A stretch of DNA of 64,000 nt from Gnetum montanum (lineage: Eukaryota > Streptophyta > Gnetopsida > Gnetales > Gnetaceae). The translations under genes and the position numbers were made by a program. Below are positions 45,966-56,975 of this stretch, in pieces. Within the stretch, counting starts at the first letter, position 1; every line of letters begins with the position of its first letter. Location of the stretch: NCBI GenBank assembly GCA_015680685.1, contig MNCI01017937.1, forward strand, positions 62,868 through 126,867, written 5' to 3'. The notes below the pieces were generated by a model. It saw only the letters and a program-made list of their open reading frames with translations, did no database searches and was not told where the DNA came from.

Positions 45966-46177
45966 ATGGAGACTATGCTCCACACCAACTATGCTCTTCA
46001 CTTACTATGCTTTCTATGCTTAGAGTGCCAAGACTTAGAAAAAAGTGAAGAACGATGCACTTTGGGTTGCTACATAAGGTCTCAAGGAGATCGACAACAT
46101 GGACCAATCTATACCAATAGGGGTAAAAAGAGCATACAAAGACAACCACAATGAAGTGCAAAGATGGAAACAATAGG

Positions 46178-46193
46178 GTCCTCCTATCGCCAA
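46178..46193 (-). other. E3 primer-binding site, tRNA-Asn type
   Basis: Minus strand TGGCGATAGGAGGACC, four bases from the LTR end (CACTACA). Compared with TGGTGCTGGAAGGAGGGCC of E4 and a recalled tRNA-Asn end (TGGCGCTRGAAGGAGG), it fits with a short deletion. Confidence 0.5.
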
Positions 46194-46197
46194 AAAG

Positions 46198-47356
46198 TGT
46201 AGTGACCAAAAACATCAATGGCTAGAACATTAAGGGGTTGACAGGTGCATAGCCTAACTACATGTCCATGTGAGGGCCTTACTGGAGGCAAAGATTGGGT
46301 GCTCGGTAAGGTCTTGTCGATCAAACAAGGACTTATGAAGTGTAAATGCTATTAATGCACATAGTGCTAAGTGTTAGGTAGTGTCAATTGTGTTAACCAT
46401 GTGAATAGTGCTGAGTGTAGTTGGTGTTAACGATGTGAATAGTGCCAAGCATAGTCACATTTTTCAGTAGAAAATAGGAGTGTTGACATGCATGGACCAT
46501 CACCTAAGTGTAGTTGTAGGTCAAAATTTAAACAAAATGGAAAAAAAAATGCAAGAGAGGAAGAGAGAGAAATGGAACATTATCCCAAATGGGGTTGAGC
46601 GTAGTTAACTCCAAAAGGGGTTTAGAAGGTACACAGTGTACAATAGGTGCAATGGAGAGCATAGTCATAGTCTTGGTGGTGTCAGGCCATGAAGTTTGGT
46701 GCTTGTTGTGGTGTTTGTGCCTGCTAGGTTGGCTATCATAGTGTATCTTGGACTATGGTGTTTGGCTAGGCTATAGGGGGTTTGTAGTGGGTTGTGGTTT
46801 GCAAATCTGCCTCTCTAGGTTGTTGGTGTGCCTTTGGGTCTCATTTGTCCAAATGCCAAATGCTAATCTTGAAAAATGCCAATTGTCTAAAATTTTCTCT
46901 CTTCCCCCTTGAAAATGCCCAACGTGGGGGTGTTTATAGGGTTAGCATTGCCAAAAAATGTGGATTGGCTACACATGGTAGAGGGGTAGTTGGGACTACG
47001 CTCGACCCCAACTACACTCTAGAGCGTAGTCTTAACAGTTAGAAAAAATATGCCAAAATTGGTATTTTCATGCTGACTACACTAACTATGCTCTAAAGCA
47101 TAGTCTCAGTAGTGGAGAGTGTAGTTTCAACACTTAGAAAAATTTGCAGCTTGTGTCATCGTTATGACACTTAGAAAAAACCTGGCAAAACCAGTAGTTG
47201 TGTTGACTATGCTTTGACTATGCTTTAGAGCGTAGTTAAGGGGTGTATAGAGCATGGTCTCAACACTTAGAAAAATTTGGACAAAGTGCCATCATTTTAA
47301 CACTTAGCCAAATTTGTGGTTGAGATGCTAAAGCTTAAAATTTTTGTGGTGTTTCA
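46198..47356 (-). repeat. E3 5' LTR (S3), truncated
   Basis: Starts TGTAGTGACCAAAAACATC, keeps the TATA box (46933-46939), and ends abruptly in GTGGTGTTTCA, where S1, S2 and S4 continue for another 400-500 bp. The missing part is replaced by the inverted S6. Confidence 0.75.
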
Positions 47357-47380
47357 ACCCAAGTGTTGAAACAATATCAA
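47340..47380. repeat. Centre of head-to-head LTR palindrome
   Basis: GTTTCAACCCAAGTGTTGAAAC: S3 stops at 47356 and inverted S6 begins at 47367, both broken at the same LTR position (TGTTTCA), with ten bases between. The diverged arms extend for more than 1 kb each way. Confidence 0.75.
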
Positions 47381-49093
47381 ATCTGGGCCACCGCATCTTA
47401 ATCACAAATTTGTCTAAGTGTCAACATAAGGTAAATTTTTCGACGTGTTGAGACTACAGTCCCACTATTGGACTAGCCTCTAAAGCGTAGTTAGTGTATT
47501 TGGCACAAATAGTGTAGATTTGCAAAATTTTTCTAAGTGTTGACATTAGCTGCAAATTTTTCTAAGTATGGAGACTATGCTTTCATTGCCAGGACTACGC
47601 TCCGAAGCATAACCAACGTAGTCAACACACCAACAGCTAGTTTTGCAAATTTTCCTAAGTGTTAACCTAGGAGCCATCAAGTTTTCTTGGCATGGAAAAA
47701 ATAGTTTGGCAAAATTTCTACTAGAGTTTGTCAAGCATGCTTGGGATGGAAGAAACAGTTCGGAAAATTTTCTAATTGCCAAACCACACTCCCTACTACA
47801 TTCCAGAGTGTAGTCTGCATGAAGATACTAGTTTTACAAAATTTTTTTAACTACTTGGACTAGGATCTCACTATTGGGACTACACTCTAGAGCGTAGTTA
47901 GCATAATTAGCACTGAACCTCAGTTTTGCAAAATTTGTCTAACTATTGGGATTACGCTCTAGAGCGTAGTTAGTGTAGTCAGCTAAGACTACCTCCAAAA
48001 GCCTCTAGAATGTAGCACTAACCTTCACAACAACCCTAGCATACCTTCGATAAGTAGGATTAGTAATTTGCATTTCTTTTGCAACCCCCATTTTCCATAA
48101 AATTATACCTATGCTCGACACCACTTGACAGAGTGGATAGCATAGCCTCGGAGTGTAGTCTCCAAAATTGCATCATTTTGCATTGTTTTCAAGTACATTG
48201 TAGTTTGTTTAGCACTTGCATAGGTAGTTTGATAGGATGGTCATAGTCTAGTGATATCATAGGGTCCATTAGAGCACACTAGCAGAACACCATTTGCTTC
48301 AATGTGAGCATAGTTAGGTGCAACGTAGTCCTAACTAGCCCTCTACCATGTGGCGACTAATCCATGATTCATGGAAATCCTAACCCTAGAAGTACCCTAA
48401 TGCTCCATTTTTTAGGGGTTATCAAATTTGAAATGAGGTTGGAATTTGAATCATTTAGTTGGAAAATTGGCATTTTCAACAATTTTAGTAGTCAACCACA
48501 CTTGGCATTTTGGTAGACTTTGAATAAACACTTAGCACCATTACACACCACCTAGCATACTGTAGATCACTGTAGCCTACAAGACACCATGATAGTTAAC
48601 CCTGCAAGCCTAGACTTCATGGTGGACATCAATCTTTGCAGCCCAAATACCTTGAGACTATGATTATGCTACCTACTACACTTGTTTGTACATTGTATAC
48701 CTCATCATCTTCTCATGCAGTTAACTACACTTCCTCCATCTAGGGTGGTCTTACTTTCTCTCTCACTCACTTCCCATGCATTTTAGTATTTTCTCTAGCA
48801 TTTTAGCATTTTACTTGCATTTTCACTATTTTCTGCACATACTCATGTGTTTGCACCTTCATTTCACACCAAAAACCTTAACTACGCTCATCCTAGTTGA
48901 CATTGTGGATGTTGCAAACATTGCTAAAAGCCCCAACATTCATTTTTTCATAACACCGTATAAGTCTTAGTTTGATTGACAAGACCATTCTAGGCACCCT
49001 GTCTTTGTTTCTAGTAGGCCCTCACTTGGATGTAGGGTCACCAGCGAACCTCTTGGTGTACTATTTTAGCCTCCGACATTTTTAGTTGCTACA
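47367..49093 (+). repeat. E4 5' LTR (S6), truncated, inverted relative to S1-S4
   Basis: The reverse complement aligns with S1/S4: LTR end TTTTTAGTTGCTACA at 49093, GACAAGACCATTCTAGG, GAGGGCC-complement blocks, and repeated CTCTAGAGCGTAGTTAG motifs at 47590-47990. Its start is lost at the palindrome centre. Confidence 0.75.
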
Positions 49094-49099
49094 GTTTTT

Positions 49100-49118
49100 T
49101 GGTGCTGGAAGGAGGGCC
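49100..49118 (+). other. E4 primer-binding site, tRNA-Asn type
   Basis: TGGTGCTGGAAGGAGGGCC, six bases after the LTR end. Best preserved of the three Tat sites here. Matches the complement of a plant tRNA-Asn acceptor end as I recall it (..TTCYAGCGCCA), one C-to-T change in the discriminator-proximal part. Confidence 0.55.
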
Positions 49119-49284
49119 AATGCCATTTCCTACTATAGTATCCCTTGGTCATTACCTCGAGTGCTCTCTCCACCATTGTTGCTCTCTCCATACTTGGCCA
49201 AATTTTGGCCACTCAAGAGAGTGTAGTTGCCTCTCAACATAGAGAGTGTAGTTGGCTCTAGTGTAGTAAGCATAGAATAGAGTT

Positions 49285-49435
49285 AGCCATTTTATCAGTA
49301 GTTTACACTTAGTCATTTTTCCTGCATTTTTTATACTTGGCCATTTTCTCAACAATTTTATACTTAGCCATGTTTTCTACATTTCTAGACTTAGCTATTT
49401 TTTCCAATTAGTAGAGTTAGCCTTTTTTTCATACC
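49285..49435 (+). repeat. Leader minisatellite, E4
   Basis: Reverse-complement form of the E3 leader array: TTTTATACTTAGCCATGTTT-like units at 26-30 bp, between primer site and gag. Confidence 0.6.
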
Positions 49436-49689
49436 TTTTGCAAACAACAGTTTTCACATTCCTCCCTTTGCAATATGAACACTAAGCAGCCTTTTACCTT
49501 CGCTTGAAGCATAGTTGCTATCTAGCCCGTTCAGCAAGAAATCTAGATTGATCATCTTGTTAGTCTTGTCATGGTAGAATAGAGACAATCCTTTAGGTTG
49601 TGCAACCTACCTCCCAAGTACATGATGCTCAACGACGAGTAGTATAACTTCATTTGCACGAAGCTCTAGTCAGGTCTATATGTAGACCA

Positions 49690-51710
49690 CCAAGAAATGG
49701 AGGCCAAATGTAGTTTTAAGCTCATACACTAAAATGGGAAGGACTGCTTCCCCTTCGCTATGGACTTCATACCAATTATAGAGCCATACCAGTGGATGCT
49801 TGATAAGCTCATTTAAAACATTAGCCATGAGGCAGGGATGGACTACGAGGAGCCCCTGCAAAAGTAGTAGGATGAGTTTGAAGCTTGATTTGAGCATGAC
49901 AACTCTTTTTACATATTGTTCTAGTGGAAAACCTCTGCTTTTGTACCTCCATAGTCCCATCCATCTATCTTCTTAGAGATAGTGATATGGCCGATGACAT
50001 CTCCTAGGTCGACACCTATGGTGGTGACTCACCAAACACAACACATGTGCTAAGATATGTCCCATCCTTTTAGTTTGCCCTTTGTCATACAACCACAACT
50101 ACTCTTGTCATCCATGCTAGCAACTATTACACCTAAGCAACCCTACCTATAGATCGTGCATGTTCCTCCACCGCATATGACTTAGGCATTATACATCTCA
50201 CCTATCATGTTAGCACTCTTCATAATGGCCCAACCCACAAGCATGTGGTGGGGCCTAGTCACTGTGTCTGTGGCATAGCCCATGTAACAAGCATCACGTA
50301 CGGTCGTAGAACCTACAGCTAGGTCATTGGCCACCCAAAGATCACAATGGGTAGCATAGCCCATGCAACTTGCAACAACCTTCCCAAGTCTAGATCAAGC
50401 CTTCTAGCTCATTCAGACTCTAACCGTAGAGATCAAGTGACTCAAGGCTACCTCCTTTGAAACTGTGCATGTGATGGAATTTTACCAGGATGACCCAATC
50501 AGTCCTGTAGTGCCATTACTAACACTTTCTACCAAGGTCCCACTACCCTAGTTCACCAAATACAATGGTGAAGGGGATCCTAATGCCCACTTGGTGATCT
50601 TCTAATCTAAATGCCTCTTATTACAAGAATGACCACATGCAATTATTTGTGTGTTTGCCATGTCCCTAACTAGAAAGGCACTAGATTGGTATCAAGCATT
50701 GCCTAGGACATCAATATCCTCTTTGGAGGACCTACTCAGCCAGTTTGTTACATGCTTCAAGTATAGCTTGAAGCCAAAAACAACTCTTGACCAACTGATG
50801 TAGGTTAAGTAGGGCCACTTAGAGCCTATGAAAAGTTTCATTTAATGATGGAGTGCATTACTTAACAAAATCCATGAGGCCATCATCGAAACAACTTGCA
50901 ATTTTCAAAGGTGTAGTGAATGAATTTAGTAAGTTAAAGCTATATTACCTTGTCCCACAATCTGTGAGCCAAGAATTTGCTCAAACTAAGAGCATTTAAG
51001 ATGTAGCAGAGGCCAACAAAGACCCAGCCTATGTGGCTTATAAAAATTTGCATGCAAATAAAGACAAAGATAAGGATAAGGGCAAGTAAGAAACCATAAT
51101 TGTAGTAATGGTGGCCAATAAAGCTAAGTCAAACAACACCAAACCAATGGCCAAGCTACCCAAGGCTTTGGCCAACAACAAGGCTTCTAGCTCTAGCATT
51201 GCAGTAAGTAACTAGCCTGCATTATTGGTGGCCATGGCACTAGCTACCCCAAGTCCAAACTTTGAGTGCAAGGATCGCTCAAAGTACACACCATTGCACA
51301 TCAAGCTATTGAAGCTCTTGGATCAACTACTTCATGCTGGACACATCCAATATAAGTAGATGTCCAATATTGTGAGCTCCTCAAGAATCCCTAAGCCACA
51401 CTACCAAACAAGCCTCTGGTTTCCAAGCATTTTAGGCTAGACCAATTTTGCCATGTTCACCAATTTCCTAGCCATGATACTGACTTTTACATGGCATTAT
51501 AGGATGATATACAATGCATGATTGATAGGAGTGAGTTGGTCCTTGATGCAACCAACCCAGTTCGCCCCAAAAACCAATCAATGAGGGTCTACAAGGATCC
51601 TCTCAATGTAAGCGGTGTAGGGTACACCATCAGTGCTATTAGTATTGATGATAATTCAGAACCAGTGTAAGAGCCATTCGTGATTTTTGTGCTCCCTGGT
51701 AATGCATGAT
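49690..51710 (+). pseudogene. E4 gag, decayed
   Basis: Capsid core at about 50590-50800: FAMSLTRKALDWYQALPRTS, SSLEDLLSQFVTCFKYSLKP and KTTLDQL, a textbook A..WY..L...SI.S..DL...F retrotransposon gag stretch. The C-terminal part (51270-51690) has PNFECKDRSKYTPLHIKLL, a CHVHQFPSHDTDFYMAL knuckle-like stretch followed by DDIQCMIDRSEL, as in Tat gag before protease. Stops are mostly TAG or TAA in place of CAG or CAA. No protease frame was recognised after it. Confidence 0.75.
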
Positions 51711-51969
51711 TAAGGCATCCCCTTAGTCTAATGTGTGTTAGGTGCCTACCTGTCTCAAACCTCTGCATACTTCACTTGCTTGCATCTTGTTTGTGCATTT
51801 ACCATTGGTTGTTTATATTTTTTCATTGTTTGCTTAGTTATGCATTTATTTATTTTATTTGTCCATTTTTTCTTAGTTTACATTTTCAATTGTTAAGCTT
51901 ACCTTTCTAATAGTTATTAGCTTATGCATGAAAAAACATTAAAATGCATGAAAATCATGAAATTTTAAA

Positions 51970-52240
51970 ATTCCAAAAATACATGGCCTGCCATGACCTA
52001 AAACTGCAATCTCTCTTACATAACATGGCCCAGAAAGGCCTTAAACTGACACATGGTCTAGAATGGCCTAAAACTACACAACCCACCACGACCTAAATCT
52101 ACCAATCTCCCTTGCATCATGACCCAAAAAGGCCCTAAACTACCACTGAGGCTTGGAATGACCTAAAACTACCAACACACATTATCTATATAGGTAGCCT
52201 AAAATGACCTTAAGTTATCATGGGCTTTCAATGGTCTAGT
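51970..52240 (+). repeat. Tat spacer repeat, E4 (inverted form)
   Basis: ATGGCCTGCCATGACCTAAAACTG-type units about every 35 bp; reverse complement of the TTTAAGGCC type in E3. Directly precedes the 3' end of the accessory ORF. Confidence 0.65.
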
Positions 52241-52417
52241 CACATCAATTCATCACATTACCAACATCAAACACATAACAAATAAATGCAAAAGTCTACA
52301 CATCATATACTTCATAAAGCAAAATATCCATTACATCTCATAGAAATAATAGTACATTGCATGAGCATCCGTGCCATGTGGAAAAATACACAAAATGCAA
52401 CAACACAGAACAATAGG

Positions 52418-54914
52418 GCTACATCAAGATGTGTTCAACTAGTGGTACTAGGTGGGGGTTAGCTCCTCCAACTATGCCGCCGGGGCCTGTAGCATTTCTT
52501 GGTGCTTGCCACAATAGCAGAAAAGTACAAACCTGTAAGCAAATGTACAATATACAAGCTAACACAAAATATGAAAACCATAAAAGCAATAAAAAAAACT
52601 AACCTGAGAGGGTCCAAAATTGAACATGTGTAGGGTCAAGCTATCAAGGCCCTCCTCCAAGTATTAGAGGATCTCAACCTCAAATAGCCATGTCTAGTCC
52701 TCTTGGCCAAAGTCAACTCCTATGAGGGTCTTGCCTTTGTTGATGGTAGTCCATGTGGGTAGCTCCATGGAAAATGTAGTAGATGAAGCATCTCTTGAGG
52801 GAATAGCAATCTGCCTCTCTAGAGAACCACTCACCACAATATGATGAGAAAAACACTCATAGGCTTATTTCCCACTAGTTGCCTTAAGGAATATATTAAG
52901 GCAATGGTGTTCGATGGATTCTTCCTTTCTTGTTGAAGATATGCATCTCACTTGAACTTATAGGGGTGTTTTTGGTTCTTTGTGTTTACCCTCACTTGCA
53001 TACCTTGGCATTAAAATTCTTCCAGTTCTAATTCTTCTGGGAAAGTAGATCCATCTGTAACCATTTCTTAATGATCTCTCAGGTGGCCTCATTCTTGGCC
53101 CAAATGGCCAACCAGTACTTGGTGTAATAAACCTCTATGGTTCGCTAGCTACTATCTTCCCATGATCGAGTTGTTAGGAAGTCATAGTGGGACTGAAGGT
53201 TCTCAATCTTTATGTCCTGGCTCATCACTCTCTCTTGAAGTTTGTACACCCATTTCCATAGGTGCTCATTTGAGAACCTACAGACCCATGATGCTGTCGA
53301 GAAGGAAAGCACGTACTTGTTGACTACCTCATACACATGACAAGGAACCTGCTCCACTTCAGGAGGGTACTCGAGGATGAAATCTACTTTAGCCACCTTG
53401 CTCGAATCTCAGTGAAGCTTAAAACTTGTTGGCATACAACAAGAAAATCAATGTTAGCCATAAACTAAGCATTAAATCAATAAAATAACAAAGCAAAGAA
53501 ACATCATATGCATACCGAGCTTGGGATCTTCTTGCTATAGGCGGTCAACCATGTCCTCAATGATGCCTTCCATGAAGGCAAACATTTCTCGCATTTCTAC
53601 CCATGACACCATGCGGTAGGTAGACATGGACGATGGACCGCTAGTAGGCTCATTTGGGGTTGTAGCACAATAATGAAATCAACATACAATCAAATAACCA
53701 AATATGTAAGGGAAAAAGGTGACAATAGATGGAAATCTAAGGCACATACCTAGCAAGCCCTTAGGTGTGAGAGCAGGGGGGTCTCCCAACTGCACACCAT
53801 CAAAGAGGCTAGTAAAATAACCCTCATTAGGGTGGAAAAACCCTTCTACCTCCAACTACTAGAGGGTATTTGTGGTCTTGTACAACTCCTCCCAGTATGC
53901 TTCCCCATCCTCAACTTGAGGAGGGGCTACCTCTGCTTCCATTGTAGCTACTACCTCGGTAGCCCTCTCTCCTAATTTACAAACATAAATAGCATAGCAA
54001 GAAACATAAAAATATAAAACATAAAAAATATACAAATAAAAAAAATACAAAATGAATGCATCTAGAAACATATGTATACTGACCTGCAACATCTGTGCAC
54101 AAGCTAGGGATCTTGAGGCAAATCTTCTTGGTGCCTACCCATCAAACCTTAGGAGTAGCCTCATCTATGGGGTGTGGCTTCTTGATCTTCACCTTGGATG
54201 ATCCCACTATTTCCACAATATAGTAGTTATCCTTGTTCACATCCTTAATAACAAGCAAGGGACACTTGCCCATGTTGTCACGTAAATAATGTGACCACCC
54301 CAAGAGAACTTTGGTTGTCATTAAGTATGACTCATTGATCCCTTCTTAGGGGTTTTGTGAGTGAGTGCTTGTGAAAATGTGTTTAACCCAAGGCTTAGAA
54401 ATTTATTCATGGTCTTGCACTACCCATCGCCCACTATCTCAAACCACCAAGAGCTCTACAAACCTTTGCAGATACCCTGTGAAGAACATGAAGTGTGCAT
54501 GGGACGTCACTTGGAGGTTGAAGCGTAGCTTGGTGATCTCTGTGTGTAGGCTGGTGGTGATGTAGGAGGACCAGTTGAACCTTGTGCCCTCTTAAAACAC
54601 CTCATTTATCATCCATGCCTACTCAACTTCAAGGATTTTCCCTTGGGAGAGCAACTTTGGAAAGGCATGGGCACGAAAGAGAGGGTAGAGCTCTTGGACC
54701 TCATGCACATGCACATCTTTAATTGAGATGCCTTTGTGAGATTTAGTAGCCCCTAACCAACCCTTAAATTTTCCACTATGGTCCACCTCCCTATTGGCCT
54801 TATCAATGATCATAGGTCCATTAGTAGGGAGGCCAAAGAGATTGGTGAGGAAGGCCTTGCTAAGGTCCAGAACTACCCTCACATCGCACATACGGGTGAC
54901 GAAGTGGTGGACAT
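52418..54914 (-). pseudogene. Six-exon antisense accessory ORF of E4, decayed
   Basis: Minus strand, N-terminus cut off by E10. Exons: 54914-54084 (single frame, MCDVRVVLDLSKAFLTNLFG), 53971-53750, 53659-53516, about 53435-53004, 52924-52604, 52532-about 52418. Donors CAG/GTCAGT, CTAG/GTATGT, CTCG/GTATGC, AAG/GTATGC and CAG/GTTAGT; acceptors AATTAG/G, mutated CTACAA/C (AG to AA), unclear, GAAAG/G and TTACAG/G. Phases 1, 1, 1, 0, 0 keep the frame across joins. About 700 codons. Exon 4 looks coiled coil (NEHLWKWVYKLQERVMSQDI). The first exon has six in-frame stops, all explained by C-to-T in CAG, CAA or CGA. The product is unknown; the LFGLP patch recalls plant transposon/mobile-domain proteins. 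An old host gene capture is the alternative. Confidence 0.6.
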
Positions 54915-56975
54915 TGTAACAACCAAAAACATTGATGGCTAGAATGCCAAGGGGTTAACAAGTGCACAACCTAACCCTAAATTTTTACAAGGGCCTTGCT
55001 AAAGGTAGAGATGGGGGTGCCCTGAATGGTCTTGTCAATTAAATAGGGACTTATAGAATGCAAATGGTGCTAAGTGTCAGGCGACCATGTGAATAGTGTT
55101 GAGTGTAGTTAGTGTTAATGGTGTGAATAGTGCCAAGTGTAGTCACATTTTTGGGTAGAAAAGAGGAGTGTCAAAACATGTGGACCACTACCTAAGTGTA
55201 GTTGTAGGTCAAAATTCTAAAAAATGTGAAAAAATGCAAAGAAAATGCAAGGGAGGAAAAGAGAGAAATGGAACACCACCCTAAATAGGGTTGAGTGTAG
55301 TTGACTCCAAAAGAGATTTATAAGGTTCATGGTGTATAAAAAACATAGTGGGAGCATAGTCATAATCTTAGTGATGTTAGGCTATGAAGTCTAACACTGA
55401 CAATGATGTACTATGCTTGTCGCATTAGCCACCACGGTGTATCATGTGGTGTCTTATAGGGATACAATGGGGCTAATTCATACCATGCGGTGTACAACTT
55501 TGCCTCTTTGCTAATGTGTCTAGGTCTCGTTCACCCAAGAATCTAAGTGCTGAATGCCAAAAAGCTTGATGCTAAATGAAAATGCCAACCCCTAAAACAT
55601 TGTGGCGCAAGGGTATTTATAGGGATAGCATTAGTGAAAAATGTAGATCGTGCAACATGTGGCAAAGTGGTAGGTGGAGCTACGCTCACCCCAACTATGC
55701 TCTGGTGTGGAAAATGATGTTGAATGGTGTTGTTGCTCTGACAGAGTCTATGAAGTTAAGAGATTATGACTATGCTACCCAACTACATGGAGAAGACCAC
55801 AATGTACTTGAAAATGCCAAACAATGCCAAAAAATGCAACTTTTGGAGACTGTTCTCTAGAGCATAGTTACAACTTTTGGGAAAAGGAAGAGGAAAAAAT
55901 GACAAATGCTACTATTGGAGGTGTGCTGGACTGATGCCAATGTTGATGCTAAGGTGTAAGGGCCTTTGGAGGCTGTTCTTGCAATCTATGCTTGACTATG
56001 CTCTAGATTAGATGAGAGCGTAGTCCCAAACTTAGACAAAAGCTAGTCATTAAATGACAAAACTAGAAAAATGTTGTTAAGTGTTGACTATGCTGTAGGG
56101 AAGCTAACTATGCTCTTAAGCATAGTGGGCATAGTGAGCATAGGCTTAACACTTAGAGAAATCTATGTAAAATTTGGTACCTAGGGTGACTACACTGGCT
56201 ATGCTCTAGAGCATAGTCAGGAGGTGTAGTCACAACAGTTAGAAAACTTTTACAAAACTAGTGTTTTCATGCTAACTATGCTCTAGAGTGTGGTCCTAGA
56301 AGTGGAGATCATAGTCTCAACACTTAGAAAAAATTTTAGTTTGTGTCATCATTCTAACACTTAGCCAAAATTGTAGAAAATCTAGTCGTTAAAGCTGATT
56401 ACACTTTATTGTAGTGGAGATCGTAGTCCCAACACTTGGACAAATTTGAAGGAAGTGTCATCGTTCTAACACTTAGAAAAATTTTGCAAATCTAGTAGTT
56501 TGAGCTAACTATGCTCAACACTTAGAGAAATTTGGATAAAGTGCCATTGTTTTGACACTTAGCCAAATCTGTAGTCAAGACTTCGGGACCCAAAATTTTG
56601 TGGTGTTTCACTGGCCCCTATTTGTTGACATCTAGAGGAGTGGCCCAAGAGACATTGACAAAGAATCACAAAACATCATAGTAGACATGGCACCAACATT
56701 GCTTGTCAGTACTAGATCGGATGTCATTCCACCATGTTCAAGAGTGCTATGGATAAGGGCATGTTAGGGGAAAAGGGTGTAGTTAATGGTAGGAAGATGA
56801 AATGCAAGAAGGAGAGATGAAATGCAAATAGTGTATCATGATACAAGATGTAAAGTGAGCACAACTGATGATGACCATGTCATGAAATGGCTTGCCCTTG
56901 AAACATTGACCGCTCATCGGAGTGCTCATGAGAGAGTCAAAGTCAATCCTAGGCTGGGTTAGTTGTGAGACCGCA
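54915..56975 (-). repeat. E10 3' LTR (S4)
   Basis: The longest copy of the family, about 2.06 kb, from TGTAACAACC to GTGAGACCGCA. Holds TATA at 55613-55622, CTATGCTCTAGAGCATAG (exact palindrome) near 56200, and six variants of AACACTTAGAAAAATTTG between 56010 and 56540. Confidence 0.75.

Larger units (their letters stand above)
41221..46120 (-). repeat. E3 interior unit 2 of tandem duplication
   Basis: Second copy, directly followed by the leader end, primer site and LTR S3. Shorter than unit 1 by about 480 bp owing to scattered indels. Contains a private 61-bp exact duplication at 44281-44412. Confidence 0.8.
35063..47356 (-). mobile_element. E3: Tat gag-protease element with duplicated interior
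   Basis: Minus-strand element with internally deleted 3' LTR S2 (35063-35654), interior present twice in direct orientation (35838-41220 and 41221-46120), tRNA-Asn-type primer site (46178-46193) and truncated 5' LTR S3 (46198-47356). Each unit has, 5' to 3', minisatellite leader, gag, protease, two spacer-repeat blocks and 3' tail. RT, RNase H and integrase are absent in both, so it is non-autonomous. The arrangement is LTR-interior-interior-LTR with no LTR between the units. Confidence 0.75.
47367..54914 (+). mobile_element. E4: Tat gag element with antisense spliced ORF
   Basis: Plus-strand element: LTR S6, primer site, minisatellite leader, gag, spacer repeats, then the accessory ORF on the opposite strand. 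No RT, RNase H or integrase. The 3' LTR is not seen because E10 cuts in at 54915. Same order as E5, mirrored. Confidence 0.65.
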
